Shown piece after piece: positions 38,645-49,828 of a DNA stretch of 64,000 nt. Position 1 is the first letter of the stretch, and each line of letters opens with the position of its first letter. The stretch is taken from contig SHZJ01000005.1 in assembly GCA_009692365.1 (NCBI GenBank), positions 1 to 64,000 on the forward strand, in the 5' to 3' direction. Source of the DNA: Gammaproteobacteria bacterium. Its GTDB lineage: Bacteria; Pseudomonadota; Gammaproteobacteria; Ga0077536. A program made the position numbers and the translations under genes. Below the pieces are notes generated by a model. That model had not been told where the DNA came from and did not search any database. It was given only the letters and a program-made list of their open reading frames with translations.

Positions 38645-39430
38645 ATGCGCATCGCAGTCGGGATCGAATACGACGGAAGCTCCTTCTGCGGCTGGCAGTC
38701 CCAGGCACAGGGAACGGGGGTTCAGGCGGTCGTTGAAGCGGCCCTTTCCGTGGTGGCCAATGAACCCATCGTCGTGCAGTGCGCGGGTCGCACTGATGCG
38801 GGTGTCCACGCGGTTTGTCAGGTCGCCCACTTCGATAGCCACAGCGAGCGCACGCCACGGGCTTGGACGCTGGGTGCCAATTCACACCTCCCGCGCAGCG
38901 TGAGTCTGCGCTGGGCGCAGGTCGTCCCCGAGCACTTCAACGCGCGCTTCTCCGCCGAGGCGCGCAGCTACTCTTATGTGCTGCTCAATCGGCTCAGCCG
39001 GCCCGGGCTGTGGCACGGGCGGGTCAGTTGGGAGCACCGGCCACTGGCGCTGGAGCGGATGCGCGCCGCCGCCACGCCGTTGCTGGGCGAACACGATTTT
39101 TCCGCCTTTCGCGCCGCCGGCTGCCAGGCGCGGCATCCGCGCCGGACTATCCGTCGCTTAGAACTCACGCGCACCGGTGACCTAGTCTGCATGAACATCG
39201 AAGCGAACGCTTTCTTGCAGCATATGGTGCGAAACATTGTTGGGGTGCTGGTGAAAATTGGCGCAGGCGAGCGGCCCATCGACTGGGCCGCCGAGGTCTT
39301 AGCCGGGCGCGACCGGCGTTTGGGCGGGGTGACAGCACCCGCCGCCGGGCTTTATTTTCTCCGCCCTCACTACCCGGCGACCTTCAGCTTGCCGGTAATG
39401 ACCGGCGCGCCGGCACCGCTGCAGTTCTGA
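38645..39430 (+). CDS. truA: tRNA pseudouridine(38-40) synthase TruA
   Basis: TruA makes pseudouridine at positions 38-40 of the tRNA anticodon stem. The 261 residues carry the catalytic Asp in CAGRTDAGVHAVCQVAHFD, FNARFSAEARSYSYVLLNR, and the late MVRNIVGVLVKIGAGE. ATG 38645 gives MRIAVGIEYDGSSFCGWQSQ, the family start. It lies 46 bp after fimV, in the usual order. Confidence 0.97.
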   Translation: MRIAVGIEYDGSSFCGWQSQAQGTGVQAVVEAALSVVANEPIVVQCAGRTDAGVHAVCQVAHFDSHSERTPRAWTLGANSHLPRSVSLRWAQVVPEHFNARFSAEARSYSYVLLNRLSRPGLWHGRVSWEHRPLALERMRAAATPLLGEHDFSAFRAAGCQARHPRRTIRRLELTRTGDLVCMNIEANAFLQHMVRNIVGVLVKIGAGERPIDWAAEVLAGRDRRLGGVTAPAAGLYFLRPHYPATFSLPVMTGAPAPLQF

Positions 39431-39525
39431 GTGCAAATCGGACGCCCATTCCGGCCCCAAAGTATGGATAATGCGGCCTTTCCGCTGGCGGGCAGCAGCA
39501 CCCGCTCAGGGGGCCAGGCAGGTTG

Positions 39526-40161
39526 ATGAACAAACGAACGCGCATTAAATTTTGTGGGATCACGCGCGCAGCGGATGCGCAGGCGGCCGTGGCGTTGGGC
39601 GTAGATGCCTTGGGATTCGTGTTCCACCCAGCGAGCCCGCGCTACATTGATCCGCTCAAGGCGGCCCTCATTATTAGCGGGCTGCCGCCGTTTATGGCCG
39701 CGGTCGGTTTGTTCGTGGATGTCGCGCTAGAGAAAGTCCGGGAGATTGTCGGCCAGAGTGGGCTGAGCATCGTACAGTTTCATGGCAATGAATCCCCCGA
39801 CTACTGCGCCGAGTACGCGCGGCCCTACTTAAAAGCGGTGCGCGTGGTGGACCAGCACTCGGTTGCGCAGGCGCAGCGTGACTATGCGGGGGCCGCGGCT
39901 TTGTTGCTGGATACCTACCACCCCCAGTTGGCCGGGGGGACGGGTGCCGTCTTTGACTGGAATCTGATTCCTCGTCACAGCAGCGTCCCGCTTATTTTGG
40001 CCGGGGGGCTGGGCGTGCACAATGTGGCGCTCGCCATCCGGGCGGTGGCCCCGTTTGCGGTCGATGTCAGCGGCGGTATCGAAGCGGCGAAGGGTCTGAA
40101 AGACCTTACAAAAATGCAGTTGTTTGTCTCAGAGGTAAATAGTCTTGAACGCGAGTCGTGA
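39526..40161 (+). CDS. trpF: Phosphoribosylanthranilate isomerase
   Basis: TrpF performs the isomerisation step of tryptophan synthesis. The 211-residue TIM barrel has the catalytic Cys in [35 protein letters not shown], the catalytic Asp in LLLDTYHP, and [20 protein letters not shown] 39526 is preferred over the adjacent TTG. Its end overlaps trpB by 17 bp, so translation is probably coupled. Confidence 0.97.
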   Translation: MNKRTRIKFCGITRAADAQAAVALGVDALGFVFHPASPRYIDPLKAALIISGLPPFMAAVGLFVDVALEKVREIVGQSGLSIVQFHGNESPDYCAEYARPYLKAVRVVDQHSVAQAQRDYAGAAALLLDTYHPQLAGGTGAVFDWNLIPRHSSVPLILAGGLGVHNVALAIRAVAPFAVDVSGGIEAAKGLKDLTKMQLFVSEVNSLERES

Positions 40162-41383
40162 CAGCACCTTAGACCTCGTTGGCGCAAGCCCCACTCGCTG
40201 GCCTGACGCCACTGGGCACTTCGGGCCCTACGGGGGCAAATTTGTCGCAGAAACCCTGATGGCGCCGTTAGCTGAACTCGAGGCGGCTTACCGCGAGTGC
40301 CAGGCAGACCCGGCGTTTATTGCGGAGTTTGAGCGTGATCTCGCCCAATACGTGGGCCGACCCTCCCCGCTCTACCACGCCGAGCGCTGGTCGCGCGAAT
40401 TGGGCGGCGCGCAGATTTATCTCAAGCGCGAAGACCTCAACCACACCGGCGCCCATAAAATTAACAACACCGTCGGTCAGGCGCTGGTGGCGCGGCGCAT
40501 GGGCAAGCGGCATATCATTGCCGAAACCGGTGCGGGCCAGCACGGGGTGGCGGCGGCGACCGTCGCGGCCAGGTTTGGCATGAGCTGCCGGGTCTATATG
40601 GGCGCCAATGACATTCAACGCCAATCACTCAACGTGTTCCGCATGAAACTCCTCGGGGCCGAGGTCATGCCGGTAACCTCGGGTTCGAAGACCCTCAAAG
40701 ACGCCCTCAACGAGGCCCTGCGGGACTGGGTGACCAATGTCGACCATACCTTCTACATCATCGGCACGGTGGCTGGACCGCACCCCTATCCCGAGATGGT
40801 GCGCGACTTTCAGTGCGTGATCGGACGAGAAACGCGGGCGCAGTGTTTGGCGCAGGTTGGGCGGCTGCCCGATTCCGTCCTCGCCTGTGTGGGCGGGGGG
40901 TCGAACGCGATGGGTATTTTTCATCCGTTTCTGGACGATACCGCCGTGCGCCTCATTGGCGTGGAGGCGGGCGGCGATGGCATTGAAACCGGCCGCCACT
41001 CGGCGCCGCTGTCGGCGGGGATACCGGGCGTCCTGCACGGCAATCGGACCTATCTGATGCAGGACGAAAACGGTCAGATTATTGAAACGCATTCCATTTC
41101 GGCGGGGCTGGATTACCCCGGCGTAGGCCCCGAGCACGCGTGGCTAAAAGACTCTGGACGGGCCTCTTACGTCGCAGTGACCGACACGGAGGCGCTCAAG
41201 GGCTTTCATGCGCTCACGCGGCTCGAAGGCATCATCCCCGCCCTCGAGACCAGTCACGCGCTGGCCTATGCGATGCAGTGGGCGCCGACGCTGCCTAAAG
41301 ATCACATCATGGTCATCAATGTGTCGGGCCGCGGCGACAAGGACATTCCGACCGTTGCCACGCGCGCCGGGATTTCAATGTGA
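40145..41383 (+). CDS. trpB: Tryptophan synthase beta subunit
   Basis: TrpB condenses indole and serine with PLP. The 412 residues include [19 protein letters not shown], the PLP lysine in [52 protein letters not shown] and [14 protein letters not shown]. The only suitable start is TTG 40145 inside the trpF end. It overlaps trpA by 4 bp (GTGA), which suits the alpha-beta complex stoichiometry. Confidence 0.97.
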   Translation: MNASRDSTLDLVGASPTRWPDATGHFGPYGGKFVAETLMAPLAELEAAYRECQADPAFIAEFERDLAQYVGRPSPLYHAERWSRELGGAQIYLKREDLNHTGAHKINNTVGQALVARRMGKRHIIAETGAGQHGVAAATVAARFGMSCRVYMGANDIQRQSLNVFRMKLLGAEVMPVTSGSKTLKDALNEALRDWVTNVDHTFYIIGTVAGPHPYPEMVRDFQCVIGRETRAQCLAQVGRLPDSVLACVGGGSNAMGIFHPFLDDTAVRLIGVEAGGDGIETGRHSAPLSAGIPGVLHGNRTYLMQDENGQIIETHSISAGLDYPGVGPEHAWLKDSGRASYVAVTDTEALKGFHALTRLEGIIPALETSHALAYAMQWAPTLPKDHIMVINVSGRGDKDIPTVATRAGISM

Positions 41384-42219
41384 GCGCCACCGCCGTCGAT
41401 CGGGTCAAACAGCGCTTTGAGGAATTGGCCGCGCAGGGGCAAGCGGCATTGGTGACCTTCATTACCGTGGGCGACCCCAACCCAGACGCAACGCTGGCTT
41501 ATCTGCATGCCTTGGTGCGCGGTGGGGCGGACATCCTAGAACTCGGCGTGCCATTCTCCGACCCCATGGCCGACGGCCCGACCATCCAGCGGGCCAGTGA
41601 ACGGGCGTTGGAGGGCGGCATGACGTTGCGCCGCGTGCTCGCGCTAGTGGCGGCTTTTCGGGCCACCGACTCACGCACGCCGCTGGTGCTCATGGGCTAT
41701 CTCAATCCCATCGAGCGCATGGGCTATCCGGCCTTTGCCGGGGCCGCGGCGGCGGCCGGCGTCGATGGTGTGCTGGCGGTCGACCTGCCGCCTGAAGAGG
41801 CGGCCGAGTTTCACGCCGACATGCGCGCCGCGGGCTTGGCGCAGATTTTCCTGCTGGCGCCGACCTCCTCGGCAAACCGGATTGCGGCGGTGTGCCGCTA
41901 CGCCAGCGGTTTTGTCTACTACGTTTCGGTCAAAGGGGTGACGGGGGACAAACCGGTGGACGTGGCGGAAGTCACCAGCCGCGTCGCCGCCCTCAAAGCG
42001 GTCACCAGCTTACCGGTGGGGGTTGGGTTTGGCGTGCGCACGCCGGCCACCGCCGGCGCGGTCGCGCAGGCTGCGGACGCGGTGATAGTGGGCAGCGCGC
42101 TAGTCGAAATCATCGAGCAAGCGAGTTCCGAACCCGCCTGTGCCACGGCGCTCGAAGGCTTTGTGCGCGGTCTCAAAGACGCCATGAACGCAGCTCGCGC
42201 GGCGCCGGGAGCACGCTGA
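41380..42219 (+). CDS. trpA: Tryptophan synthase alpha subunit
   Basis: TrpA cleaves indole-3-glycerol phosphate and passes indole to TrpB. The 279-residue TIM barrel has the catalytic Glu and Asp in [46 protein letters not shown] and [15 protein letters not shown] 41380 overlaps the trpB stop. The order trpFBA-accD-folC is common in beta- and gammaproteobacteria. Confidence 0.97.
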   Translation: MSATAVDRVKQRFEELAAQGQAALVTFITVGDPNPDATLAYLHALVRGGADILELGVPFSDPMADGPTIQRASERALEGGMTLRRVLALVAAFRATDSRTPLVLMGYLNPIERMGYPAFAGAAAAAGVDGVLAVDLPPEEAAEFHADMRAAGLAQIFLLAPTSSANRIAAVCRYASGFVYYVSVKGVTGDKPVDVAEVTSRVAALKAVTSLPVGVGFGVRTPATAGAVAQAADAVIVGSALVEIIEQASSEPACATALEGFVRGLKDAMNAARAAPGAR

Positions 42220-42220
42220 G

Positions 42221-43117
42221 TTGGATTGGCTAAAGCGGCTGTTGCCCTCCCGAATCCGCACGGCTGCTTCGGCGAAAAAATCTATCCCGGAAGGCGTCTG
42301 GACCAGCTGCCCCGCGTGCAAGTCCGTGCTCTATCGCGCCGAGTTAGACCGCAACCTCGGGGTGTGCGGGAAATGTGGTCACCACCTGCGGATCTCCGCG
42401 CGCACCCGCCTCACGCAATTTCTGGACCTCGACTCGGGCGCCGAAATAGGGGCGGCACTTTCGCCCATCGATTTCCTCAAGTTTCGGGACTCAAAACGCT
42501 ATCGCGACCGGCTCACGGCGGCGCAAAAAGACACCGGTGAGACCGACGCCCTCGTGGTAATGCGGGGCACTTTGTGCGGCATGCCGATCGTTGCGAGCGC
42601 TTTTGAATTTGCCTTCATGGCGGGTTCCATGGGCTCCGTTGTGGGCGAACGATTTGTGCGCGGCGTGCGCCGGGCGATCGACGAGCGGACGCCGGTGGTG
42701 TGTTTTTGCGCCAGCGGCGGCGCGCGGATGCAAGAGGCGCTGGTGTCGCTCATGCAGATGGCCAAGACCAGTGCCGCGCTGGCCGAATTACGCGCCCACC
42801 GACTGCCCTATGTCTCGGTGCTCACCGATCCCACGACCGGTGGAGTGTCCGCCAGTATCGCCATGCTGGGTGATGTCATTGCCGCCGAACCCGGGGCGCT
42901 GATCGGCTTTGCGGGCCCGCGCGTCATCGAGCAGACGGTGCGCCAAGTGCTACCCGAAGGTTTCCAGCGCAGCGAATTCCTGTTGGAACACGGGGCCATC
43001 GATCTCATCTGTGACCGCCGCGAGCTGCGGCCTAAACTCGCCCAAATACTGAGCATTTTGACTCACGCCGAAGCGCCGGCACCCACGAACCCGGCGGACC
43101 TCCCGGGCGCCCCGTGA
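42221..43117 (+). CDS. accD: Acetyl-CoA carboxylase carboxyltransferase beta subunit
   Basis: AccD with AccA forms the carboxyltransferase for malonyl-CoA. The 298 residues have the N-terminal four-Cys zinc ribbon (CPACKS and CGKCGHHLR), then the crotonase-like core ([40 protein letters not shown]-like [20 protein letters not shown]). The start is TTG 42221 with GGGAG 8 bases upstream. The stop overlaps folC by one base. accA is not in the window. Confidence 0.97.
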   Translation: MDWLKRLLPSRIRTAASAKKSIPEGVWTSCPACKSVLYRAELDRNLGVCGKCGHHLRISARTRLTQFLDLDSGAEIGAALSPIDFLKFRDSKRYRDRLTAAQKDTGETDALVVMRGTLCGMPIVASAFEFAFMAGSMGSVVGERFVRGVRRAIDERTPVVCFCASGGARMQEALVSLMQMAKTSAALAELRAHRLPYVSVLTDPTTGGVSASIAMLGDVIAAEPGALIGFAGPRVIEQTVRQVLPEGFQRSEFLLEHGAIDLICDRRELRPKLAQILSILTHAEAPAPTNPADLPGAP

Positions 43118-44457
43118 TGGCGCAATCGCCCATGCCGGCGGCGGCCGGAGTCCGGCGTTCACTGGCAGAGTGGCTAGCCTGGCAGGCGGCGCTCCATCCC
43201 GTCGAAATCGAGCTGGGGCTGGAGCGTTGTCGGCAGGTTGCCGAACGTCTAGGCCTGCTGCACCCGCACTACACGCTCATTACCGTGGCGGGGACCAACG
43301 GCAAGGGGTCTAGTGTTGCCATGCTCGACACCACCTATCGCCTAGCGGGTTATCAGGTGGGCACCTATACCTCGCCGCATCTGGTGCGCTACAACGAGCG
43401 CATCAAGCTGGCGGGCGAAGCGGTGGACGACGAGCGTATCTGCCGTGCGTTTGCGCAGGTCGAAGCCGCCCGCGGCGAAATTCCGTTGACCATTTTCGAA
43501 TTCGGCACGCTGGCGGCGTTGGTCATTTTTGCCGAGGCGGCCCCGCAAGTCGCCATTCTGGAAGTGGGTATGGGCGGGCGGCTAGATGCGGTCAATATCC
43601 TAGATGCACAGGTGGCGTTGATCGCAACGCTAGATATCGACCACGTCGAATGGCTGGGCCACACGCGGGACGCCATCGCGCGTGAGAAAGCCGGCATCCT
43701 GCGCCGCGGGCGGCCTGCTGTGTGCTCGGACCCTGCGGTGCCAGCGAGCTTGCTGGACTATGCCAGCGCGCAGGCCGTGCCGCTGGCGCTGCTGGGCGTG
43801 GATTACCATTTTAATGACCACGGTGAACGGTGGTCGTGGTGGTCCGGCGCGGTGTTGCTGTCGGACCTCCCGCGCCCGGCCCTGTCGGGTACCTACCAAT
43901 TACGCAACGCCGCGGGTGTTCTCAAAGTTATCGACCTGCTGCAGTCACGGCATCCGGTGAACCCCGAGCAAATTGCCGCAGCCTTGCACCAAGTCAGGCT
44001 CCAAGGCCGTTTTCAGCGTTGGTTGGGACCGGTCGAATTGATCTTGGACGTGGCCCACAACGCGCAGGCCGTGCGTGCGTTCGCGGCCAATCTTGACGCC
44101 CTGCCCAGCGCCACCCGGACCCATGTCGTGCTGGGCATGTTGCGCACCAAAGACCGGGTCGCCGTCATGCGCACGCTCGACCCACGCGTGGACGTTTGGC
44201 ATCTCGCCACCGTGGACGCCGCGCGTGGCGCGTGCGCGGCGGAACTCTATGAGACTTGGCGGGGTTTGCCGCGGCGGCGCCCGGCGGTGTGTTATGAGTC
44301 GGTCGCACAGGCTTGGCACGCGGCCCGCACCCAGGCCGTGGCCGGCGAGCGCATTCTCGTGGTGGGTTCGTTTCTCACGGTGGGCGAAGTCCTGCGCGAC
44401 CTCGCCGCCCAGAGCGAACTCGCGGCGCTCGGCGCAGGTACATGGACCCACAGCTAA
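43117..44457 (+). CDS. folC: Bifunctional dihydrofolate/folylpolyglutamate synthase
   Basis: FolC adds glutamate to dihydropteroate and folates. The 446 residues include the P-loop TVAGTNGKGSSVAMLD, YTSPHLVRYNERI, EVGMGGRLDAVN, LDIDHVEWLGHTRDAIAREK and the C-terminal LDVAHNAQAVRAF. It sits between accD and dedD in the conserved accD-folC-dedD-cvpA-purF row. Its end overlaps the next gene by 16 bp. It fits the folate-dependent genes purF and fhs in the window. Confidence 0.96.
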   Translation: MAQSPMPAAAGVRRSLAEWLAWQAALHPVEIELGLERCRQVAERLGLLHPHYTLITVAGTNGKGSSVAMLDTTYRLAGYQVGTYTSPHLVRYNERIKLAGEAVDDERICRAFAQVEAARGEIPLTIFEFGTLAALVIFAEAAPQVAILEVGMGGRLDAVNILDAQVALIATLDIDHVEWLGHTRDAIAREKAGILRRGRPAVCSDPAVPASLLDYASAQAVPLALLGVDYHFNDHGERWSWWSGAVLLSDLPRPALSGTYQLRNAAGVLKVIDLLQSRHPVNPEQIAAALHQVRLQGRFQRWLGPVELILDVAHNAQAVRAFAANLDALPSATRTHVVLGMLRTKDRVAVMRTLDPRVDVWHLATVDAARGACAAELYETWRGLPRRRPAVCYESVAQAWHAARTQAVAGERILVVGSFLTVGEVLRDLAAQSELAALGAGTWTHS

Positions 44458-45038
44458 AACAGCGCCTCGTGGGCGCGCTGGTGCTGGTCGCCTTGGCGGT
44501 GCTCATCGTGCCGGTGTGGTTGGATGGCGGCTATCATGACCGCAGCACCCAGCAGCGCGATATGGCGCCCATGCCCGCCGACCAGTTCGGGGAGAGCATC
44601 GCGCCGGTGCCCGTGGAGACTATCGCGGAAATCGATGCGGGTATGGACGCCGCGCCCCCGGCGCTCGCTGTGACAGCGTTGGAGAACAGCTCCCCACCGC
44701 CGTCTCTGGTGCCGCCCGCCGACCCATCTGCGCTGCCCGCGAGTGCGTCGCCCCTGAGCGCGCCCCCGCCGGCCAAAGTCAAGGCGGCCGCGGCACTCGA
44801 AACACCTGGCCGGTGGGCGGTGCAGTTGGGCAGTTTTACCAGCCGGGAGAACGCCGAATTACTGCTGCAACGGCTGCGCCTAACGGACACGGCAGGCCAC
44901 ATCGTGGCGGTAAAAGAGCCCTATGGGATGACCTTCCGGGTGCGTGCAGGGCCACTCGATGACCACGCGGCGGCGGTGGAACTGCGCGATCGCCTGGCCC
45001 GCACGGCGGCGTTGCGTGGCATTCTGGTGCGCGAATGA
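44442..45038 (+). CDS. dedD: DedD-like SPOR-domain protein
   Basis: The 198-residue protein has a short cytoplasmic start, one membrane segment (about 9-26, LVGALVLVALAVLIVPVW), a Pro/Ala-rich linker and a C-terminal SPOR domain (about 122-198, WAVQLGSFTSRENAELLLQR). SPOR domains bind denuded glycan strands at the division septum, and DedD is a divisome protein in E. coli. ATG 44442 lies within folC (16-bp overlap). The folC-dedD-cvpA-purF order supports the name. Confidence 0.9.
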   Translation: MDPQLKQRLVGALVLVALAVLIVPVWLDGGYHDRSTQQRDMAPMPADQFGESIAPVPVETIAEIDAGMDAAPPALAVTALENSSPPPSLVPPADPSALPASASPLSAPPPAKVKAAAALETPGRWAVQLGSFTSRENAELLLQRLRLTDTAGHIVAVKEPYGMTFRVRAGPLDDHAAAVELRDRLARTAALRGILVRE

Positions 45039-45069
45039 GGCGGCTTTCGGCGTGCTGGGTGCGCGCAAC

Positions 45070-45591
45070 ATGAACGGCGCGGACATCGCCATTGCGGTAG
45101 TGGTCGGCCTGTCGTCGGTGTTGAGCCTGTTGCGCGGGCTGGTCAAAGAGATCCTGTCGCTGCTGGCTTGGGTGGTGGCGTTTTGGGTCGCCTTTGCGTA
45201 CGCGGGGCACGCCGCCCACTGGTTGATTGGACTCATCACGCAACCCTCGGGACGGGTGGCGGTCGCCTTCGTGGTGCTTTTAATCGGCACGCTCATCGCC
45301 TTTGGGGTGCTGAATACGCTCATCGCCAAACTGCTCGCCAACAGCGGGCTGGGCGACACCGACAAACTGCTCGGCATGGTCTTCGGTTTTCTGCGTGGCC
45401 TGGCCATCGTCGGGGTGCTGGTCTTGCTGGCTGGGTTGACGCCGGCGCCCCTCGAGGACTGGTGGCAGTCCTCCCTCTTTTTACCCCGCCTGAGCATGGT
45501 CGCCCACTGGCTGTTGGCGTGGTTGCCGCCAGAATTCCGCGGATACTTCGGGTACGATGGGCAATCTGGCGCTGCGGCGCTAACGAGGTAG
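45070..45591 (+). CDS. cvpA: CvpA family membrane protein
   Basis: The 173-residue inner-membrane protein has four hydrophobic segments (about 4-22, 28-48, 63-85, 102-122), with the conserved [20 protein letters not shown] and [17 protein letters not shown]. CvpA was named for colicin V production and is linked to envelope stress tolerance; the biochemical role is not known. It precedes purF by 7 bp, as in E. coli. Confidence 0.95.
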   Translation: MNGADIAIAVVVGLSSVLSLLRGLVKEILSLLAWVVAFWVAFAYAGHAAHWLIGLITQPSGRVAVAFVVLLIGTLIAFGVLNTLIAKLLANSGLGDTDKLLGMVFGFLRGLAIVGVLVLLAGLTPAPLEDWWQSSLFLPRLSMVAHWLLAWLPPEFRGYFGYDGQSGAAALTR

Positions 45592-45598
45592 GATCGCC

Positions 45599-47131
45599 AT
45601 GTGTGGAATCGTTGGCATCGTCGCCAAGAGCGCGGTGAATCAAGCTATTTACGATGGTCTGACCGTGCTCCAGCATCGTGGGCAAGACGCGGCGGGGATC
45701 GTCACCTGCGAGGATGGCCGGCTGTATATGCGCAAGTCCGAGGGCTTGGTGCGCGATGTCTTCCAGACCCGCCACATGCTCCATCTCAAGGGCCGGATGG
45801 GGGTGGGACATGTGCGCTATCCCACCGCCGGGGCGAGTTCCACCGCCGAGGCGCAGCCTTTTTACGTCAATTCTCCTTACGGCATCGTGCTCGCCCACAA
45901 CGGCAATCTCACCAATTCCGACGTGCTCAAGCGCGAGCTATTTAGCGAAGGTCTGCGGCACATCAACACCGATTCGGATTCCGAAGTCCTGCTCAACGTG
46001 CTCGCCCATGAATTGCAAACGCTGGCCAAGGTCAAGATTGGGCCGGAAGATGTTTTTCACGCAGTCTCGCGCCTCAACAAACGTTGCGCTGGCGGCTATG
46101 CAGTGGTGGCCATGATCGCGGGCGTGGGCCTGATTGGGTTTCGCGATCCCTACGGTATCCGGCCCATCGTGTTTGGCTCGCGGGCAACGCCCAAAGGCCG
46201 TGAATACATCATTTCCTCGGAGTCGGTGGCCATTGATGTGCTGGGTTTTGAACTCGAACGCGACATCGCGCCGGGCGAGGTGGTGTTCATCAGCGAGGAA
46301 GGCGAAGTCCACACCCGCCACTGCGCGGAGCATCCGCAACTCTCGCCGTGCATTTTCGAGCTAGTCTATTTGGCCCGCCCCGATTCCATCATCGATGGGG
46401 TGTCGGTGCATAAGGCGCGCATGCGCATGGGCGAGGCCCTGGGGCGCAAAATTGCCCGGGAGTGGCCAGACCACGACATCGATGCGGTAATCCCCGTGCC
46501 GGACACCGCGCGCACCGCCGCCATGGAACTAGCGCACGGTTTGGGCCTGCATTACCGCGAGGGGTTTATCAAGAACCGGTATATCCCCCGCACGTTCATC
46601 ATGCCCGGCCAGGCCATGCGCCAGCGTTCGGTGCGCCAGAAGCTTAACGCGATAGATTTGGAATTTGAGGGCAAGAACGTCTTGTTGGTGGACGATTCCA
46701 TCGTGCGCGGCACCACCTCCATGCAAATTATCCAAATGGCGCGTGAGGCCGGCGCGCGACGGGTCTATTTCGCCTCGGCTGCCCCACCGGTGATCTACCC
46801 CAACGTCTATGGCATCGATATGCCTACCGGGGAAGAACTCATCGCCCACGGGCGCACCGCCGCTGAAATCTGCGCGCTGCTGGGCGCCGATCGCTTGATC
46901 TATCAGGACGTTGAAGACCTGGTCGAGGCGGCGCGCAAGGGCAATCCGGCCATCGAGCATTTCGACCTCTCTTGTTTCAATGGGCAGTACGTGACGGGCG
47001 ATGTGAGCCGTCTTTATCTCAACCAAGTCGAGGCGCAGCGCTCCGATGAGGCCAAGGCCCAGCGGGCGCAGGCCAGCAACTCGCTGCAGGACATGTATAC
47101 CTCCGCCGGTGTTACCGCCGAAGCTGGTTGA
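45599..47131 (+). CDS. purF: Amidophosphoribosyltransferase
   Basis: PurF commits PRPP to purine synthesis. The 510 residues begin MCGIVGIV, so Cys2 becomes the N-terminal nucleophile of the Ntn glutaminase domain after Met removal. Then come [32 protein letters not shown], and the PRPP loop [20 protein letters not shown] in the C-terminal half. The purF end reads [16 protein letters not shown]. It is the last gene of the trp-acc-fol-pur row before metZ. Confidence 0.97.
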   Translation: MCGIVGIVAKSAVNQAIYDGLTVLQHRGQDAAGIVTCEDGRLYMRKSEGLVRDVFQTRHMLHLKGRMGVGHVRYPTAGASSTAEAQPFYVNSPYGIVLAHNGNLTNSDVLKRELFSEGLRHINTDSDSEVLLNVLAHELQTLAKVKIGPEDVFHAVSRLNKRCAGGYAVVAMIAGVGLIGFRDPYGIRPIVFGSRATPKGREYIISSESVAIDVLGFELERDIAPGEVVFISEEGEVHTRHCAEHPQLSPCIFELVYLARPDSIIDGVSVHKARMRMGEALGRKIAREWPDHDIDAVIPVPDTARTAAMELAHGLGLHYREGFIKNRYIPRTFIMPGQAMRQRSVRQKLNAIDLEFEGKNVLLVDDSIVRGTTSMQIIQMAREAGARRVYFASAAPPVIYPNVYGIDMPTGEELIAHGRTAAEICALLGADRLIYQDVEDLVEAARKGNPAIEHFDLSCFNGQYVTGDVSRLYLNQVEAQRSDEAKAQRAQASNSLQDMYTSAGVTAEAG

Positions 47132-47176
47132 CGCTAGAACCCGCCCGCGCGCAGCGCAATTTTCGAGTTTTTACGC

Positions 47177-48361
47177 ATGAAAGAACATTTTTTGGGCGAA
47201 CTTTCGCTCGCGACTTTAGCCTGTCAGGCGGGCGTTGCGCCGGGCGATGAGTACGAGAACAGCCCGCCTATTTATTTGACCTCCAGTTTCTGTTTCGATA
47301 ACGCCGCCCAGGCGGCGGCCCGCTTCGCGGGCACGGAACCGGGCAACGTCTACTCGCGTTTCACCAACCCCACCGTGCGCGCGTTCGAGCAACGGCTCGC
47401 GGCGCTGGAGGGCGGCGAGGCGTGCGTGGCGACTTCCTCGGGTATGAGCGCCATCCTCACCACCGTGCTGGCGTTGTTGGCCAGTGGTGACCACGTCATT
47501 TGTTCGCACAGCGTTTTTGGCACGACCGTGAGTTTGTTCACCATGCTGGCGAAATTCGGCATAGAAACTACTTTTGTCGGGCCCACCGACAACGCGGTCT
47601 GGGCGAACGCAATCCGTCCGAGCACCAAAATGCTGTTTGTTGAGACCCCCTCTAATCCCTTGGCCGAGGTGTCGGATATCGCCGCGCTGGCGGCGCTGGC
47701 GCACGCCGCCGGGGCGCTGTGCGTGGTGGACAATTGCTTCTGCACGCCCGCTCTCCAGCGGCCCCTCTTGCTGGGCGCCGATATCGTCACCCATTCGGCG
47801 ACCAAATATCTGGACGGACAGGGCCGCTGCGTAGGAGGCGCGATCGTGGCACCGGCGGCGCTGGTCCAGCAAAAATTTTTCCCGTTCCTGCGCACCGCGG
47901 GCCCCAGCCTGAGTCCCTTCAACGCCTGGGTGTTTCTCAAAGGGCTGGAAACGCTCTCGCTGCGGATGGAGGCCCACAGCCGCAGTGCCGCGCGCATTGC
48001 GGAGTTTCTGGCCGCCCACCCCAAGGCGGGTCGCGTGTTTTATCCCGGGCTGGCGGACCACCCTCAGCACGCCCTGGCGGCCGCGCAACAAAGCGCGTTC
48101 GGCGGCATTGTGTCCTTCGAGGTTGCCGGCGGGCAAAGCGCGGCGTGGGGGGTCATCGACCGCCTCAAGTTGTTTTCCATCACCGCCAATCTGGGCGACA
48201 CCCGCAGCATCGTGACCCACCCGGCGACGACGACCCATGGCCGGCTCCTCCCGGCACAGCGCGCGCAGATGGGGATTACCGATGAACTGATTCGGTTGTC
48301 GGTGGGGTTGGAAGGTGTCGAGGACCTGCTGCGAGACCTCGACCGCGCGCTGGCGGCCTGA
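47177..48361 (+). CDS. metZ: O-succinylhomoserine sulfhydrylase MetZ
   Basis: MetZ makes homocysteine directly from O-succinylhomoserine and sulfide. The 394-residue Cys/Met-metabolism PLP enzyme has NVYSRFTNPTVRAFEQRLAA, SSGMSAILTTVLALL, ETPSNPLAEVSDI, the PLP lysine in THSATKYLDGQGRCVGGA and the end LIRLSVGLEGVEDLLRDLD. The LDGQGR string after the lysine is typical of MetZ more than MetB or MetC. purF-metZ adjacency is common in Pseudomonas-like genomes. Confidence 0.93.
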   Translation: MKEHFLGELSLATLACQAGVAPGDEYENSPPIYLTSSFCFDNAAQAAARFAGTEPGNVYSRFTNPTVRAFEQRLAALEGGEACVATSSGMSAILTTVLALLASGDHVICSHSVFGTTVSLFTMLAKFGIETTFVGPTDNAVWANAIRPSTKMLFVETPSNPLAEVSDIAALAALAHAAGALCVVDNCFCTPALQRPLLLGADIVTHSATKYLDGQGRCVGGAIVAPAALVQQKFFPFLRTAGPSLSPFNAWVFLKGLETLSLRMEAHSRSAARIAEFLAAHPKAGRVFYPGLADHPQHALAAAQQSAFGGIVSFEVAGGQSAAWGVIDRLKLFSITANLGDTRSIVTHPATTTHGRLLPAQRAQMGITDELIRLSVGLEGVEDLLRDLDRALAA

Positions 48362-48539
48362 GAACAGCATTCCTGCGCGCAGCGTAGACGCCCTAGGCCG
48401 TGCGGCGTAGAGTGCCGCGCCGCAGTCGGTCGTGGTGCGGGCCCGCCGGCCTTGCCGTCACGCCTCAGTTCAGATCGGAATCCTTGTGCCGCTGGCGCAA
48501 GACCGCTTTCCGGTACCGCGTATTCATCGGAGGTCCTTC

Positions 48540-49718
48540 GTGGCAGGCAGAAATTTTCTCTTTATCCCCGGCCCTACCAATATGCCCGAGCGCATCCGAC
48601 GCGCCATGGATGTGCCGCTGGAAGACCATCGCCGCGCCGATTATCCCGCCACCGTGCTGCCGCTTTTTGCGGATCTTAAAACCGTCTTCGGCACGACCGA
48701 GGGCCAAGTGTTGATATTTTCTGCCTCCGGCACCGGCGGTTGGGAAGCCGCCATGACCAACACCTTGTCCCCCGGGGACCGGGTGCTGCAAGCGCGCTTT
48801 GGGCAGTTCAGTCATCTGTGGGGCGAACTGTGTAAACGCCTGGGTTTGGAAACCCAGATCGAACTCGTAGAATGGGGCTACGGGGTGCCGCTCGAACGCT
48901 ATCGCGAGATTCTGGCGGCCGATAGAGCCCATGCGGTCAAAGCCGTGCTGGTCACGTACAACGAAACCGCCACCGGCGTAAAAAGCGATATCGCCGCCGT
49001 GCGCGGCCTGCTCGACGAACTCGGCCACCCCGCGCTGCTGTACGTGGACGGCGTGAGCGCCATTGGCTGCATCGATTTTCAGATGGACGAGTGGGGCGTG
49101 GATATCGCCGTCGCCGGTTCGCAAAAAGGTTTCATGCTGCCGACGGGCTTGAGCATCGTGTGTGCCAGCCAGAAAGCACTCGCCGCGCGCCACACGGCGC
49201 AGTTGAAACGCTGCTATTTCGATTTCGACGACATGCTGCGGATGAACGCCGGCGGCTGGTTCCCGTATACCCCAGCCATGACCCTGATCCACGGTCTGCG
49301 GGAGTCGGTGAACATGCTGTTGGAGGAAGGTTTGGCCAATGTCTACGCGCGCCACCACCGCTACGCCGAAGCCACCCGGCGGGCGGTCGCCGCGTGGGGT
49401 CTAACGCTGTGCGCGAAAGCCCCGGCGCTGTATTCGGACACCGTGAGCGCGGTCAATGTGCCCGCCGGTTGTGATAGCAACCGTGTGGTCAATATCGCCT
49501 ATGAGCGCTACAACCTGTCGCTGGGCATGGGCCTGGCGGAGGTTGCTGGGAAAGTGTTTCGCATCGGGCATCTGGGTGATTTGAACGAGCTCATGCTGCT
49601 CGCCGCGCTCGCCGGCACCGAGATGGCGCTGTGCGATGCGGGCATCCCAATGGAACTAGGCCGCGGGGTGGCGGCGGCGCAAGCTTATTTGCGGGTCACT
49701 CATGCCGCACGAGCCTAG
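48540..49718 (+). CDS. sgaA: Serine--glyoxylate aminotransferase-like class V PLP enzyme
   Basis: The 392 residues open GRNFLFIPGPTNMPERIRRA, the form seen in serine-glyoxylate aminotransferases of methylotrophs (GRNHLFIPGPTN in Hyphomicrobium, from memory). The PLP lysine is in VAGSQKGFMLPTGLSIV, and SASGTGGWEAAMTN binds the cofactor phosphate. The predicted reaction is serine + glyoxylate to hydroxypyruvate + glycine; alanine-glyoxylate activity is also possible. GTG 48540 has GGAGGT at ideal distance. No hydroxypyruvate reductase or malyl-CoA lyase is nearby, so a full serine cycle is not shown. Confidence 0.85.
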   Translation: MAGRNFLFIPGPTNMPERIRRAMDVPLEDHRRADYPATVLPLFADLKTVFGTTEGQVLIFSASGTGGWEAAMTNTLSPGDRVLQARFGQFSHLWGELCKRLGLETQIELVEWGYGVPLERYREILAADRAHAVKAVLVTYNETATGVKSDIAAVRGLLDELGHPALLYVDGVSAIGCIDFQMDEWGVDIAVAGSQKGFMLPTGLSIVCASQKALAARHTAQLKRCYFDFDDMLRMNAGGWFPYTPAMTLIHGLRESVNMLLEEGLANVYARHHRYAEATRRAVAAWGLTLCAKAPALYSDTVSAVNVPAGCDSNRVVNIAYERYNLSLGMGLAEVAGKVFRIGHLGDLNELMLLAALAGTEMALCDAGIPMELGRGVAAAQAYLRVTHAARA

Positions 49719-49828
49719 ACAGGCTGCGCTGCCGCCGCGGCGCGGTTCAACCGAGTGAGGCGCTATCACCAGCCAAGGCTGCGGTGGCACAATGGGGCTT
49801 GATTTAATCCCGCAAGCAGGAGTTTTAC